Origin: Chloroflexota bacterium
GTDB taxonomy: Bacteria; Chloroflexota; Limnocylindria; Limnocylindrales; CSP1-4
Assembly: GCA_005883615.1 (NCBI GenBank)
Contig: VBEC01000018.1
Coordinates: 167,473-231,472 of the forward strand
DNA: 64,000 bases
Direction: 5' to 3'
Part shown: piece by piece, positions 24,208 through 35,133 of the stretch
Numbering within the stretch: position 1 is the stretch's first letter
Layout of the letters: every line of letters begins with the position of its first letter
The notes under the pieces: generated by a model
What the model was told of the DNA's origin: nothing
Database searches by the model: none
The model's input: only the letters and a program-made list of their open reading frames with translations
Program-made: the position numbers and the translations under genes

Positions 24208-26277
24208 ATGCGCCGCGCGATCGAGATCGGCAGTGCGCTCGTCGCCGTGATCGCGCTCGGCCTGGTGCTCTACAACGCCACCCTGGTCGACCGCCGCCCG
24301 CCCAACGTCGACCGGATCGCCCTGAGCCTGCCGGCCGGGGACGCACATCGCGGCCAGACGCTGACGGCGATCGACATCGAGTTCAGCGAGCCCGTCCAGT
24401 CGCCGTCGGTCGAGAGCCGGTTCCGCCTCGATCCGTATGTCCCGGGCACCTTCGCGTGGAACGGCAACAGGACCGCCGCGATCTTCACGCCTTCGGCCCG
24501 CCTCACCCCCAGTACACATTTCACCGTGCGGCTGGACGCTGGCTTCGAGGATCTCGCCGGGAACGCGGCTTCGGCGACGCCCGACCCCTTCGTCTTTGAC
24601 ACGGTTGGCCCGCCGACGGTCATGTCCACCGACCCGCCCGACGGTGCCAGCCAGGTCCCCGTGGACAGGAAGCTCAAGATCACGTTCGATCGGCTGATGG
24701 ACACGGGCGCCGTGGAGGCCGCCCTCAGGATCGATCCGGACGTGGCTCATCAGGCCAGCTGGTCAGGACCGGTGCTCACGCTCTCGTTCCCAGCGCCCCT
24801 GCAATTCGGAACGTCCTACACCATCACAGTCGGGGAAGGTGCCGTCGACACTGACGGCAGCCATCTGGGCTCAGCCTCCTCCACAACGTTCACAACGGTC
24901 GCAGCGGGCCTCGCGCCGGTCACCACGGTTCCCGCTCCGAACGTCGCAGGCGCCAGTATCCGAGGCCCCATCGGGATCGTGTTCGACGCCCCGATCGACC
25001 CGGCATCGATCGCCGATTCCTTGCGGATCACGCCGTCGGTCGCAGGCTCGATTTCGGTCTCCTCGTTGCCCGACGACAGCACGCCCATCACCGCTCCGAT
25101 CTCGAGCCCCAGCGCGCCAATCGGACGCGTCCTGCTGTTCACGCCGTCCGGCCAACTCGCTCCCCACACCACGTACACGGTCAGCCTGTCCGCGACCGTG
25201 CGCCGCCTGGATGACCCCGGCCAGGTTGCGGCCGCTCGGACATGGGCATTTACGACGGGCCAGGCAACGTCATCCGCCCAGAACCAGGTCGCCTTCCTGA
25301 GCGCGCGCGCCGGGGTGCGCAATTTGTGGCTGATGAATCCGGATGGCAGCAATCCGCGGCAGATCACGAGCGAGCTCGTGCCACTGTCCGGTTATGACGT
25401 CAGCCCGGACGGCGGGACCATCGCGTATTCGGCCGGCGGGCTTGTCCATGTGGTGCGGGTGGACGGCAGCGACGCGCGGACCGTCACGACGTCCGGCCAC
25501 TGGGACTACAGCCCGACCTTCTCACCCGACGCTCGGTCTGTCCTGGTCGCCCGGCGCGGGACGGACGGAGGCGACCTGGGCTTCTGGCTGGTCCCCCTTC
25601 CCGGCGCCCCCGACAACCGTGAACGCCAGGTTCTGCCGACGGGTGCCCCGGCTGTCGACTCCGTCGGCCTCGACGGAGACGGGTTACTGCCCACCTCCGG
25701 GACGCCCCCCTGGTTCCGGCGGGCGGCCTTCGGCGGGGATACGGGAGTGGTGATGCTCACCGCGGCAGATGGGCACCTGTGGATCGTCGACACCCAGCCG
25801 CCCGCGTCGCCCCCCGAAGAAATCGAGCTCACCGCGGAGACAATGCCCGTGTGGGATTCGACCGACTTGAGCTTCATCGTGGCGGGCAGGCGACCCGCGG
25901 CTGCCGCGGCCGAGCCGGGTATCTGGCGAGTCCGGCCGACCGGCCTGGTCACGAGGGTCGCAGACGGCACCGGACCGGTAGCCTCCGACGGCAGGGGCGG
26001 CCTGGCGTTGCTCGCAGGTTCAGGCCCGGGAGGGTCGGTTGACCCGCTGCGCATGGCGTTCCTGGCTCCCGGCGGCACCGCGCCCCTCAGCCTGACCAGC
26101 GGAGCGGGCCCAGCCGACCGGTGGCCTGCCTTTGCACCCAACGGCGACCTGATTCTGTTCCTGCGCGTTTCAACGTCGGCGCCGGATCGCTCCGAGGGCA
26201 TCTGGGTCATCCAGCCCGATGGCCGCCAGCTACGCCAGCTCAGCACCGACGGCTCGTATCCTCGCTGGCCGCCCTAG
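24208..26277 (+). CDS. membrane-anchored protein with three Ig-like (Big_5) domains and TolB/WD40-like propeller
   Basis: 689 residues. An N-terminal helix (about 7-26) is likely an uncleaved anchor, so the rest would be extracytoplasmic. Three SbsA-type Ig-like domains follow: residues about 35-130, 135-230 and 240-350. Each opens with a PP/DGA-type start and an IEFSEPV, ITFDRLMD or IVFDAPID strand and closes with FVFDT, TTFTT or WAFTT. From about 355 the repeats VAFLSARAGVRNLWLMNPDGSNPRQIT, ...YDVSPDGGTIAYS and FSPDARSVLV... are PD40/TolB propeller blades up to the C-terminus (WVIQPDGRQLRQLSTDGSYPRW). Cell-surface binding or sensing is inferred. Confidence 0.75.
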   Translation: MRRAIEIGSALVAVIALGLVLYNATLVDRRPPNVDRIALSLPAGDAHRGQTLTAIDIEFSEPVQSPSVESRFRLDPYVPGTFAWNGNRTAAIFTPSARLTPSTHFTVRLDAGFEDLAGNAASATPDPFVFDTVGPPTVMSTDPPDGASQVPVDRKLKITFDRLMDTGAVEAALRIDPDVAHQASWSGPVLTLSFPAPLQFGTSYTITVGEGAVDTDGSHLGSASSTTFTTVAAGLAPVTTVPAPNVAGASIRGPIGIVFDAPIDPASIADSLRITPSVAGSISVSSLPDDSTPITAPISSPSAPIGRVLLFTPSGQLAPHTTYTVSLSATVRRLDDPGQVAAARTWAFTTGQATSSAQNQVAFLSARAGVRNLWLMNPDGSNPRQITSELVPLSGYDVSPDGGTIAYSAGGLVHVVRVDGSDARTVTTSGHWDYSPTFSPDARSVLVARRGTDGGDLGFWLVPLPGAPDNRERQVLPTGAPAVDSVGLDGDGLLPTSGTPPWFRRAAFGGDTGVVMLTAADGHLWIVDTQPPASPPEEIELTAETMPVWDSTDLSFIVAGRRPAAAAAEPGIWRVRPTGLVTRVADGTGPVASDGRGGLALLAGSGPGGSVDPLRMAFLAPGGTAPLSLTSGAGPADRWPAFAPNGDLILFLRVSTSAPDRSEGIWVIQPDGRQLRQLSTDGSYPRWPP

Positions 26278-26331
26278 TCCGGCCTGTCGCCGGCGTGTCG
26301 CTGAATAGGGGCAGTCGCATCCGCGGTTTGA

Positions 26332-26337
26332 TACACT
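26332..26337 (+). promoter_or_regulatory. putative -10 element upstream of hppA
   Basis: TACACT in TTTGATACACT, about 125 nt upstream of the hppA ATG. No good -35 at 16-18 nt. The leader holds no recognisable riboswitch. Confidence 0.35.
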
Positions 26338-26461
26338 CCGCCCCGCCCTGAGCCGGTGTCGCGCTGCACCGGGACCGCCCGACTCCGACATCCGCCGGGC
26401 ATCCGCCGAGGTACGGCCTGTCCCGCGGCCGCAGCGTTCACGTGGAGGACCGAACACCCTG

Positions 26462-28672
<2,211 letters not shown>

Positions 28673-28751
28673 AGCCGCAGCGTCATTCACGCCGGCCCGC
28701 CGAGCTCGAGGGCCCAGTGATGCCGACCCCGACCCATCGCGGTGCTGAGTA

Positions 28752-29576
28752 ATGGAGCAGATCCTCCACGCCGCGATCCTGGGCCTCGTCCAGGGACTGA
28801 CCGAATTCCTGCCCGTATCATCCTCGGCGCACCTCATCCTCGTGCCGCGCTTCCTGGGCTGGAACGACCCCTTCGTGGACACGGCCGCCTTCGACGTCAT
28901 GCTCCACATCGGCACGCTGCTGGCCCTGCTCATCTATTTCTGGCGGGACATCTGGCGCCTGCTGGCTGCGTTGCTGGGCTCAATTCGCGATCGGCAAATA
29001 GGCGCGGATCCGGACCGGCGGCTGGCGTGGCTGCTTGTCGTCTCGGTGATCCCGGCGGCCTTGCTCGGTGCCGGCCTGGAGAGCTTTTTCGACACATTCT
29101 TCCGGGAGCACATCGGCTGGATCGGCCTGTTCCTCCTGCTCGGTGCAGCGCTGCTGTGGCTAGCCGAGCGGTGGGGCAGGCAGACGCGGCAGCTGGATGG
29201 CCTCCGTTTTGGAGACGCCCTGGTCATCGGCATCGCCCAGGCCCTGGCGCTCTTCCCAGGCATCAGTCGATCGGGGATCACCATCGCCGCCGGCCTGTTC
29301 CTTGGGCTGGAACGCGCAGCGGCGGCTCGATTCGCCTTTCTGATGGCCATTCCGGTGATCGCCGGCGCCGGGCTCGTCAAAACCCGCGAGCTCCTTGGGA
29401 GCGGGCTGGGAGGCCATGAAGGAGCGCTCGCTGTGGGGATGGCACTTTCCGCGGCGTCGGGCCTTGCCGCGATCGCGTTCCTGCTCGCCTACCTGCGGCG
29501 AAACTCGACGGCCGTGTTCATAACCTACCGCGTGGTCCTCGCGGCCCTCGTCGTCGTGCTCCTGCTGGCGCGATAG
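28752..29576 (+). CDS. uppP: undecaprenyl-diphosphatase
   Basis: 274 residues, eight predicted membrane helices. QGLTEFLPVSSSAH near residues 12-25 carries the (E/Q)xxxE-type motif and Ser residues, and FPGISRSGITIAAGLFLGLERAAAARFAFLMAIPVI near 166-200 is the PGxSRSG phosphate site. The enzyme recycles undecaprenyl diphosphate for cell-wall polymer synthesis. It starts 79 nt after hppA; the two may be co-transcribed. Confidence 0.95.
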   Translation: MEQILHAAILGLVQGLTEFLPVSSSAHLILVPRFLGWNDPFVDTAAFDVMLHIGTLLALLIYFWRDIWRLLAALLGSIRDRQIGADPDRRLAWLLVVSVIPAALLGAGLESFFDTFFREHIGWIGLFLLLGAALLWLAERWGRQTRQLDGLRFGDALVIGIAQALALFPGISRSGITIAAGLFLGLERAAAARFAFLMAIPVIAGAGLVKTRELLGSGLGGHEGALAVGMALSAASGLAAIAFLLAYLRRNSTAVFITYRVVLAALVVVLLLAR

Positions 29577-29608
29577 GCGCCTGGCGGACGAGCGGATCGG
29601 CCTGAGCG

Positions 29609-30073
29609 GTGGAAGTCATGAAGCAGCTCCGCCAGCGCGCGATTCGCGACCTGGTCGAGCAACGCGCGATCCGAACCCAGCAGGAATTGGCGGGCGCGCT
29701 TCGAGAGCGAGGCTTTCGGACAACGCAGGCCACGATCAGCCGCGACGTCGCCGAGCTCGGTCTGATCAAGGCCGGCCATGGCGGGGCGCAGGCGTATGCC
29801 CTCCCGCCCCGTTTGATCGAGGCGGAGACATCCGGCGAGGACCGCCTGCGGAAGCTCCTCAAAGACCTGCCGGTGGAGTTTCGCGAGTCGGGTCTCATGC
29901 TTGTGGTCCGAACCCTGCCAGGGTCTGCCCATGCGATCGCGGCGGCCCTCGACCGCGCCCGGTGGCCAGAGGTGGCCGGCTCGATCGCCGGCGACGACAC
30001 GGTGTTCGTGGCATTCGGCGATCGGGGCTCATTGCAACGCGTCCGACGCCGCCTGGCCGCCCTGGCTCAATAG
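29609..30073 (+). CDS. argR: arginine repressor
   Basis: 154 residues; GTG 29609, or ATG 29618 three codons later. N-terminal winged helix RDLVEQRAIRTQQELAGALRERGFRTTQATISRDVAELGLIK with the TQATISRD recognition helix. The C-terminal hexamerisation/arginine-binding domain has RTLPGSAHAIAAALDRARWPEVAGSIAGDDTVFVAF, with the GDD arginine contact. It regulates arginine biosynthesis and catabolism; no arg genes lie in this window. 32 nt after uppP. Confidence 0.93.
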   Translation: MEVMKQLRQRAIRDLVEQRAIRTQQELAGALRERGFRTTQATISRDVAELGLIKAGHGGAQAYALPPRLIEAETSGEDRLRKLLKDLPVEFRESGLMLVVRTLPGSAHAIAAALDRARWPEVAGSIAGDDTVFVAFGDRGSLQRVRRRLAALAQ

Positions 30074-30143
30074 GCGCTGGCCCGCTCGAGGAGCGGTTCC
30101 GCGTTCTGCAAGTCTTTCGAGAGGCGAGGTGCGCCTCGCGCTT

Positions 30144-30172
30144 TTGACACCCCACAGAGGGCGGGCTAAGAT
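30144..30172 (+). promoter_or_regulatory. consensus sigma-70 promoter for greA-lysS-serS
   Basis: TTGACA (30144-30149), 17-nt spacer, TAAGAT (30167-30172). The best canonical promoter in the window. Predicted start near 30179 leaves a leader of about 107 nt before greA. Confidence 0.8.
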
Positions 30173-30285
30173 GCGCGCCGGCCGAACTTCAGGCGCGCGA
30201 CCGCCGTACGCGCAGTCGCCTGGAGTTCTTTCCTTTATCGAGCACCCGGCCGAACGCGTTCGGCCCAAGGGGGGCCCAACCCACC

Positions 30286-30750
30286 GTGAACAACAAACCC
30301 ACGTACCTCTCGCGAGAAGGCCTCGAGAAGCTTCGGGCCGAGCTTGACGAAATGGTCAACGCGCGCCGCCAGGAGGTGGCCGCCCGCATCCACGATGCCA
30401 AGGAGCACGGCGACCTGACCGAGAACGCCGAATACGAGGACGCCAAGAACGAGCAGGCGTTCGTCGAAGGCCGCATCCAGGCGCTCGAGGCGATCATCAA
30501 GAACGCCACGATCATCGACGAGAACCACTCCACCGACCACGTCCAGATTGGTTCCACGGTTGCCGTCGACAGCCCTGACGGCAAGGAAGTCTTCACGATC
30601 GTCGGTTCAGCGGAGGCTCGCCCCACGGAGGGGCGGATCTCCAACGAATCACCGGTCGGTCGCGCCCTGCTCGGCCACAAGAAGGGCGAGAAGGTGCTGG
30701 TCCGAGTCCCCGCCGGGGACTTCACTTACCGGATCGACAAGATCACCTAA
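30286..30750 (+). CDS. greA: transcription elongation factor GreA
   Basis: 154 residues. The N-terminal coiled coil carries the acidic tip pair in HGDLTENAEYEDAKNEQAFVEGRI (residues 39-62, D and E of DLTENAEY). The C-terminal FKBP-like domain has GRISNESPVGRALLGHKKGEKVLV. GreA enters the RNA polymerase secondary channel and stimulates cleavage of backtracked RNA. GTG start at 30286. It lies 6 nt before lysS and behind the consensus promoter. Confidence 0.96.
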   Translation: MNNKPTYLSREGLEKLRAELDEMVNARRQEVAARIHDAKEHGDLTENAEYEDAKNEQAFVEGRIQALEAIIKNATIIDENHSTDHVQIGSTVAVDSPDGKEVFTIVGSAEARPTEGRISNESPVGRALLGHKKGEKVLVRVPAGDFTYRIDKIT

Positions 30751-30756
30751 GACTCG

Positions 30757-32391
30757 ATGGATTGGGCCGACGAGCTGGCGGCGTCCGTCAGCGGTCCCCA
30801 GGTCGTCAACGACTCGAAGACGCCTTCCGGGACCGTCCACGTCGGCAGCCTGCGCGGGCCGGTCATCCTCGATGTCATCGTCCGCGCATTGCGGGCCAAC
30901 GGCATCGTCACGACGTACCTGTACGGCGTCGACGACATGGATCCCATGGATGCGCAGGCGCTGTTGACGCCCGACGCCGTCGAGCGCGAGATGGGCCGCC
31001 CGCTCGCGAGCATTCCCGACCAGGTCGACGACGGCCACCCGTCCTATGCGCGCCATCACGGCCAGATCTTCATCGACATCTTCGCCGGGCTGGGCATTCG
31101 GCCCGACCGCTACTACTGGATGAGCGAGATCTACCCGTCGGGCCGGCTCGATCCCTATATCCGGCTCGCCCTCGATCGAGCGGCCGACGTCCGCGAAATC
31201 TACCGGCGGGTCGCCAACGTCCAGCACCCGGCGGAGTGGCACCCACTCCAGGTCGTGTGCGAGAACTGCGGCAAGATCGGGACCAACATCGTGACCCGCT
31301 GGGACGGTGAGCGGGTGTACTACGAATGCCGCCCGGCCCTGGTCGCCTGGGCCCGTGGCTGCGGCCACAGCGGCTGGATTTCGCCGTTCGGCGGCAATGC
31401 CAAGCTCCCGTGGAACCTGGAGTGGGCGGCTCAATGGGGGTTGCTGCGGGTCACGATCGAGCCGTGCGGGAAGGACCTCTCGACAGCCGGCGGGTCCCGC
31501 GAACGGTCTGACGCGATCGCGCGAGAGGTCTTCGACCTCGAGCCGCCGCTGAACGTCCCCTACGAATTCCTGAACGTCGGCGGGCGGAAGATGTCGACCT
31601 CGAAGGGCAAAGGCGCGGCGGCGCACGAGATCGCCGAGGTGGTGCCGCCGGAGCAGCTCCGCTTCCTGTTCGTCCGTCATCGGCCGAACACGGCAATCGA
31701 GTTCGACCCCGATGGCACGGACGCCATCCCGCGGCTGTTCGACGAGTTCGACAAGTTCGCGGCCGCCGCGGCCGGCCGGGAGGTCCGAGGCGAGCTTCCG
31801 CCGAATCCCGAGCGCGTCTTCGCCTACGCGCTGCTCTCGCCGGATTCCGACGTGGCGGGGGAGGCCGCGGCCTTCAGGCCGTCGTTCTCGCACGTCGCCC
31901 TGCTCGTCCAGATACCGGGAGTCGACGTTCACGCCCGGATCGCCGCCGAGAAGGGCTCGGAGCTGACCGAGCGGGAAACCGAGATCCTCACCCAGCGCAT
32001 CTCGGCCGCCGAAAAGTGGCTGGCGTCCTACGCCCCGGAGAACGCCAGGCTGGCCGTCCAGGAGGGGTTGCCGCGTGAGGTCGCCGCCCTCGGAGAAGAC
32101 CAACGGCTATACCTGGGCGCGCTCGCGCTTCGAGCCGAGGAGGAGCATCCGGCAAGCGGCGAGGCGTGGCAGGCGCTCATCTTCTCCGTTGCAAGCGGGG
32201 CGGCGATACCGCAGGGCAGGGCGTTCGGCGCGCTGTACTTCGCCCTTCTGGGACGACCGAACGGCCCGCGGGCCGGCTGGCTGTTGGCCAGCCTGAGTCC
32301 CGAGTTCGTGCTGCGACGGCTTCGCGACGCGGCCGGCTGGCGTCCTCCGGAGGCCGAGCTTGCCGCGGTCCGCGAGGGACGGGAGCCGTGA
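30757..32391 (+). CDS. lysS: lysyl-tRNA synthetase, class I
   Basis: 544 residues. This is the archaeal-type class I enzyme rather than the common class II LysRS. The HIGH-equivalent is HVGS (His28), with DSKTPSGTVHVGSLRGPV around it. The KMSKS-equivalent is KMSTSKGKG (278-286). A zinc-knuckle insertion contains CENC (168-171) and further cysteines near 191 and 202. It charges tRNA-Lys. Class I LysRS occurs in most archaea and scattered bacteria. It is embedded in the greA-lysS-serS operon, with its stop overlapping serS by GTGA. Confidence 0.93.
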   Translation: MDWADELAASVSGPQVVNDSKTPSGTVHVGSLRGPVILDVIVRALRANGIVTTYLYGVDDMDPMDAQALLTPDAVEREMGRPLASIPDQVDDGHPSYARHHGQIFIDIFAGLGIRPDRYYWMSEIYPSGRLDPYIRLALDRAADVREIYRRVANVQHPAEWHPLQVVCENCGKIGTNIVTRWDGERVYYECRPALVAWARGCGHSGWISPFGGNAKLPWNLEWAAQWGLLRVTIEPCGKDLSTAGGSRERSDAIAREVFDLEPPLNVPYEFLNVGGRKMSTSKGKGAAAHEIAEVVPPEQLRFLFVRHRPNTAIEFDPDGTDAIPRLFDEFDKFAAAAAGREVRGELPPNPERVFAYALLSPDSDVAGEAAAFRPSFSHVALLVQIPGVDVHARIAAEKGSELTERETEILTQRISAAEKWLASYAPENARLAVQEGLPREVAALGEDQRLYLGALALRAEEEHPASGEAWQALIFSVASGAAIPQGRAFGALYFALLGRPNGPRAGWLLASLSPEFVLRRLRDAAGWRPPEAELAAVREGREP

Positions 32392-33749
32392 GCGTCGGCG
32401 CCCAGCGCCTCCGCGAAGACCACGATCGAGTCCGCCAGGGCGCGATCGACAAGGGCGAGGATCCCTCCGTCGTGGACCGCGCGATCGAGCTCGACGTCCG
32501 CCGGCGCGAGCTGGCCAACGAAGGCGACCGGCTGAAGGCGGAACGCAACCTTGCATCGAAGCGAATCGGTGAGGCGATCAGGGGCGGGGCCCAGCCCGGT
32601 GGCGGGGAGGTTGCCGAGCTGCGGGCCGCCTCTACCGAGTTGGGCGGGCGGATCGATGCCATAGACGCCGAACTGGCGGCCGTGGAAGGGGAGCTCGACG
32701 AAACGCTCCTCCGCATACCCAATCCGGCCGACCCCGATGTGCCGGTCGGTGGTGAAGAGGCAAATGTCACGATCCGCGAGTGGGGGGAGCAGTTGCCGCG
32801 CGAGCAGCCCGCGGAGGGAGAGGTCGGCGCCGACGCCGAGCCCGGTGCTCGGACCTGGACTCGTCGCCCCCATTGGGAGCTGGCACAGGGGCTCGACATC
32901 ATCGACAACGCCCGCGGGGCGAAGATCGCCGGCTCGGGTTTTCCGGTCTACAAGGGCGCTGGCTCGGCGCTGCAGCGCGGCCTGATCAACTGGTTCCTCG
33001 ACGTCCACACCCGGGAGCACGGCATGACGGAAGTGTGGCCGCCGGCCGTGGTCAACGCCACCTCGGCGCGCGGGACCGGACAGATCCCGGACAAGGAAGA
33101 CCAGATGTACGTCGTGACGCGCGACGACCTGTACCTCGTGCCGACCGCCGAGGTGCCAGTCACGAACCTGCATCGCGACGAGATCCTGGACGCGGCGGAA
33201 TTGCCAATCCGGTACGCCGCCTATTCGCCCTGCTTCCGACGCGAGGCTGGCGCGGCGGGCAAGGACACAAGGGGAATCCTGCGCGTGCATCAGTTCGACA
33301 AGGTCGAGATGGTCCTGTTCGAGAAGCCGACCGAGTCCGATGCGGCGCTGGAGTGGATGACGGCCCGAGCCGAGGTCCTCCTTCAACGGCTTGGGTTGGC
33401 CCACCGTGTGCTGCTCATGGCGACCCGCGAGATGGGCTTCGTGCAGGCCAAGAAATACGACCTCGAGGTCTGGGCACCCGGCGTCGAGCGCTGGCTCGAG
33501 GTGAGCTCGTGCTCGAACTTCCGTGACTACCAGGCGCGCCGCATGGCCATCCGCTACCGCCCGGAGCCGGGTGCGAAACCGGAGCTCGTGCATACGCTGA
33601 ACGGCTCGGGCCTCGCCCTCGCACGCACTGTCGCCGCTCTCCTGGAGACCTACCAGCAGCCGGACGGCTCGATCGAGGTCCCCGATGTGCTGGAGCCGTA
33701 CCTGGGAGTCGACCGAATCGCCGCGGTCCCTCAGGCTTCGGCCCGGTAG
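32388..33749 (+). CDS. serS: seryl-tRNA synthetase
   Basis: 453 residues from GTG 32388, chosen because it overlaps the lysS stop as GTGA and begins the coiled-coil arm properly; the upstream open frame lies inside lysS. The long N-terminal coiled coil that contacts the tRNA-Ser variable arm is at about 20-110. Class II motifs include PPAVVNATSARGTGQIPDKEDQMY, YSPCFRREAGAAGKDTRGILRVHQFDKVE (motif 2) and NGSGLALARTVAALLETYQ (motif 3). A tRNA-Ser gene follows 21 nt downstream. Confidence 0.95.
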   Translation: MSVGAQRLREDHDRVRQGAIDKGEDPSVVDRAIELDVRRRELANEGDRLKAERNLASKRIGEAIRGGAQPGGGEVAELRAASTELGGRIDAIDAELAAVEGELDETLLRIPNPADPDVPVGGEEANVTIREWGEQLPREQPAEGEVGADAEPGARTWTRRPHWELAQGLDIIDNARGAKIAGSGFPVYKGAGSALQRGLINWFLDVHTREHGMTEVWPPAVVNATSARGTGQIPDKEDQMYVVTRDDLYLVPTAEVPVTNLHRDEILDAAELPIRYAAYSPCFRREAGAAGKDTRGILRVHQFDKVEMVLFEKPTESDAALEWMTARAEVLLQRLGLAHRVLLMATREMGFVQAKKYDLEVWAPGVERWLEVSSCSNFRDYQARRMAIRYRPEPGAKPELVHTLNGSGLALARTVAALLETYQQPDGSIEVPDVLEPYLGVDRIAAVPQASAR

Positions 33750-33757
33750 GCCGCTGA

Positions 33758-33763
33758 TATCCT
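33758..33763 (+). promoter_or_regulatory. putative -10 element for tRNA-Ser(UGA)
   Basis: TATCCT 7 nt before the first base of the tRNA. The same hexamer at the same distance precedes tRNA-Ser(CGA) at 58448-58453. Confidence 0.5.
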
Positions 33764-33770
33764 GACCCTC

Positions 33771-33856
33771 GGAGAGGTGGCCGAGTGGTTGATGGCACCG
33801 GTCTTGAAAACCGGCGGGCGAAAGCCTCGTGGGTTCGAATCCCACCCTCTCCGCCA
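33771..33856 (+). tRNA. tRNA-Ser(UGA)
   Basis: 86 nt including encoded CCA. Acceptor GGAGAGG pairs with CCTCTCC, discriminator G. The anticodon TGA is at 33805-33807 in loop TCTTGAAAA. The long class II variable arm (GGGCGAAAGCCTC region) and GTTCGAATC T-loop are present. Directly downstream of serS, the gene for its own synthetase. Confidence 0.95.
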
Positions 33857-33869
33857 GCCAGCCGCTTGG

Positions 33870-35105
33870 TCACGGGAAGTTCTCGGCAGGCAGCTGCCGC
33901 TCCATCCACCTCACGTCGTCCTCGAGGGTCGCTCGCTCCGCGGCGTATTCGCGTCCGAATGCTGTCCGGAACCTGCGAGCCAGGTCAGCCATGGCGCGCG
34001 CGAAGTCGGAGGCCGGTTCACGCGAGGTGCCGAGCAGCCGCGCGAACCGATCCCGCGCCGGATTGAAATACTGGTTCTGGCCGAACTGGAGCATGCCCGG
34101 GTAGGCCTCGACGAGCGCAGTCAGGACGGTCCGCTGCTCGTCGGTCTCCGCCAACGCCTCAATCGCTCGGCGGATCGACCGAGACGGGTCATAGCTCCTG
34201 GCGTCCCAAGCAAAATCCGCGCAGGTCGCGAGGGCCAGTCGGTTGAATCGGTTCTGGCGCCGCATCGGGTTGGCCATGTAACCCTCGGCCACCTCTGGGA
34301 GATCGGGATCGCGCCCGGTAACCGGACCGAGATGCATGGTCGGCTGGTCGTCGTTGACCGGATAGTTGTCCCAGATCACGAGCGAGTGACCGACGGCCTC
34401 CCGGAACGCCTCCGCTGCGCGACGGGTGATCCTCGGCGTCACGACGGCGTCGCCCGTCCAGAAGACCAGAACAGCCGGGTCCAGGTCGCGCGCGACCGCG
34501 TCGAGGTATCGCCCGTCGCCCGGTTCTCTGGCATAGCCCCAATAGATCGTTGGGCAGAAGATCATCCGGGCGCCAGGATCGGACAATCGAAGCCGTCCGA
34601 CCAGCGCATTGACCAGCCGGCACTGAGCGGAGGCGTCGATCCCCTCGCCCACGTCGTCGAGTGAAACGTTGAACCAGCGCACGCCCAGGCCCTGCATCCA
34701 GGCGTAGTGCGCCCACAGGGCGTCGACGTCGGCCGGCCGTTCGGGCCGGGCGAATCGGGTCGAGAACAGGTTCGGGTTCATGCTGAAGCAGAAGTCGATT
34801 CCGGCATCGCGGCAGGCCGCGACGACTCCTTCGAACGCTCGGGCCTTCCAGGCCGGCAAGGGCTCCCACCAGCGGTTGCAGCCGGGTGTGCCCCACGGCC
34901 GATCCTCGATGGCGCACATGCTGGCGTAGCAGTTCATCAGGAAGTTGAAGCGGACCGTCGGCAGCCACGGGATGATGTCGAGATACTGCTCCGGCGCCCA
35001 CGCCCAGCCCTTGATCCCGCGGAGAGCGAAGCGCGTCGACCCGCCGGCCAGCCCCGGATCGTCCCCGGCGGCGGGGGGCTGAGGGAGCTGCGGCCCGGCG
35101 TCCAT
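33870..35105 (-). CDS. GH84-like beta-N-acetylglucosaminidase domain protein
   Basis: 411 residues, no signal peptide. RGIKGWAWAPEQYLDIIPWLPTVRFNFLMNCYA near residues 29-61 is the typical G(x)EG-like opening of the O-GlcNAcase/NAGidase TIM barrel. RWFNVSLDDVGEG places the tandem catalytic Asp150-Asp151, and SLVIWDNYPVNDDQ (241-254) is the NYPVND substrate-binding motif. GH84 enzymes remove N-acetylglucosamine by substrate-assisted catalysis. Chain length is short for the family, with no carbohydrate-binding module. It follows the surface-protein gene by 28 nt. Actual substrate is unknown. Confidence 0.75.
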   Translation of the reverse strand: MDAGPQLPQPPAAGDDPGLAGGSTRFALRGIKGWAWAPEQYLDIIPWLPTVRFNFLMNCYASMCAIEDRPWGTPGCNRWWEPLPAWKARAFEGVVAACRDAGIDFCFSMNPNLFSTRFARPERPADVDALWAHYAWMQGLGVRWFNVSLDDVGEGIDASAQCRLVNALVGRLRLSDPGARMIFCPTIYWGYAREPGDGRYLDAVARDLDPAVLVFWTGDAVVTPRITRRAAEAFREAVGHSLVIWDNYPVNDDQPTMHLGPVTGRDPDLPEVAEGYMANPMRRQNRFNRLALATCADFAWDARSYDPSRSIRRAIEALAETDEQRTVLTALVEAYPGMLQFGQNQYFNPARDRFARLLGTSREPASDFARAMADLARRFRTAFGREYAAERATLEDDVRWMERQLPAENFP

Positions 35106-35113
35106 CCGGGGTT

Positions 35114-35119
35114 ACGGTA
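35114..35119 (-). promoter_or_regulatory. weak -10-like element before GH84-like gene
   Basis: TACCGT lies 8 nt before the ATG at 35105. It falls between the surface-protein stop and this start, and may allow separate leaderless transcription. Confidence 0.3.
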
Positions 35120-35133
35120 ATGCGCCGGCCGGA

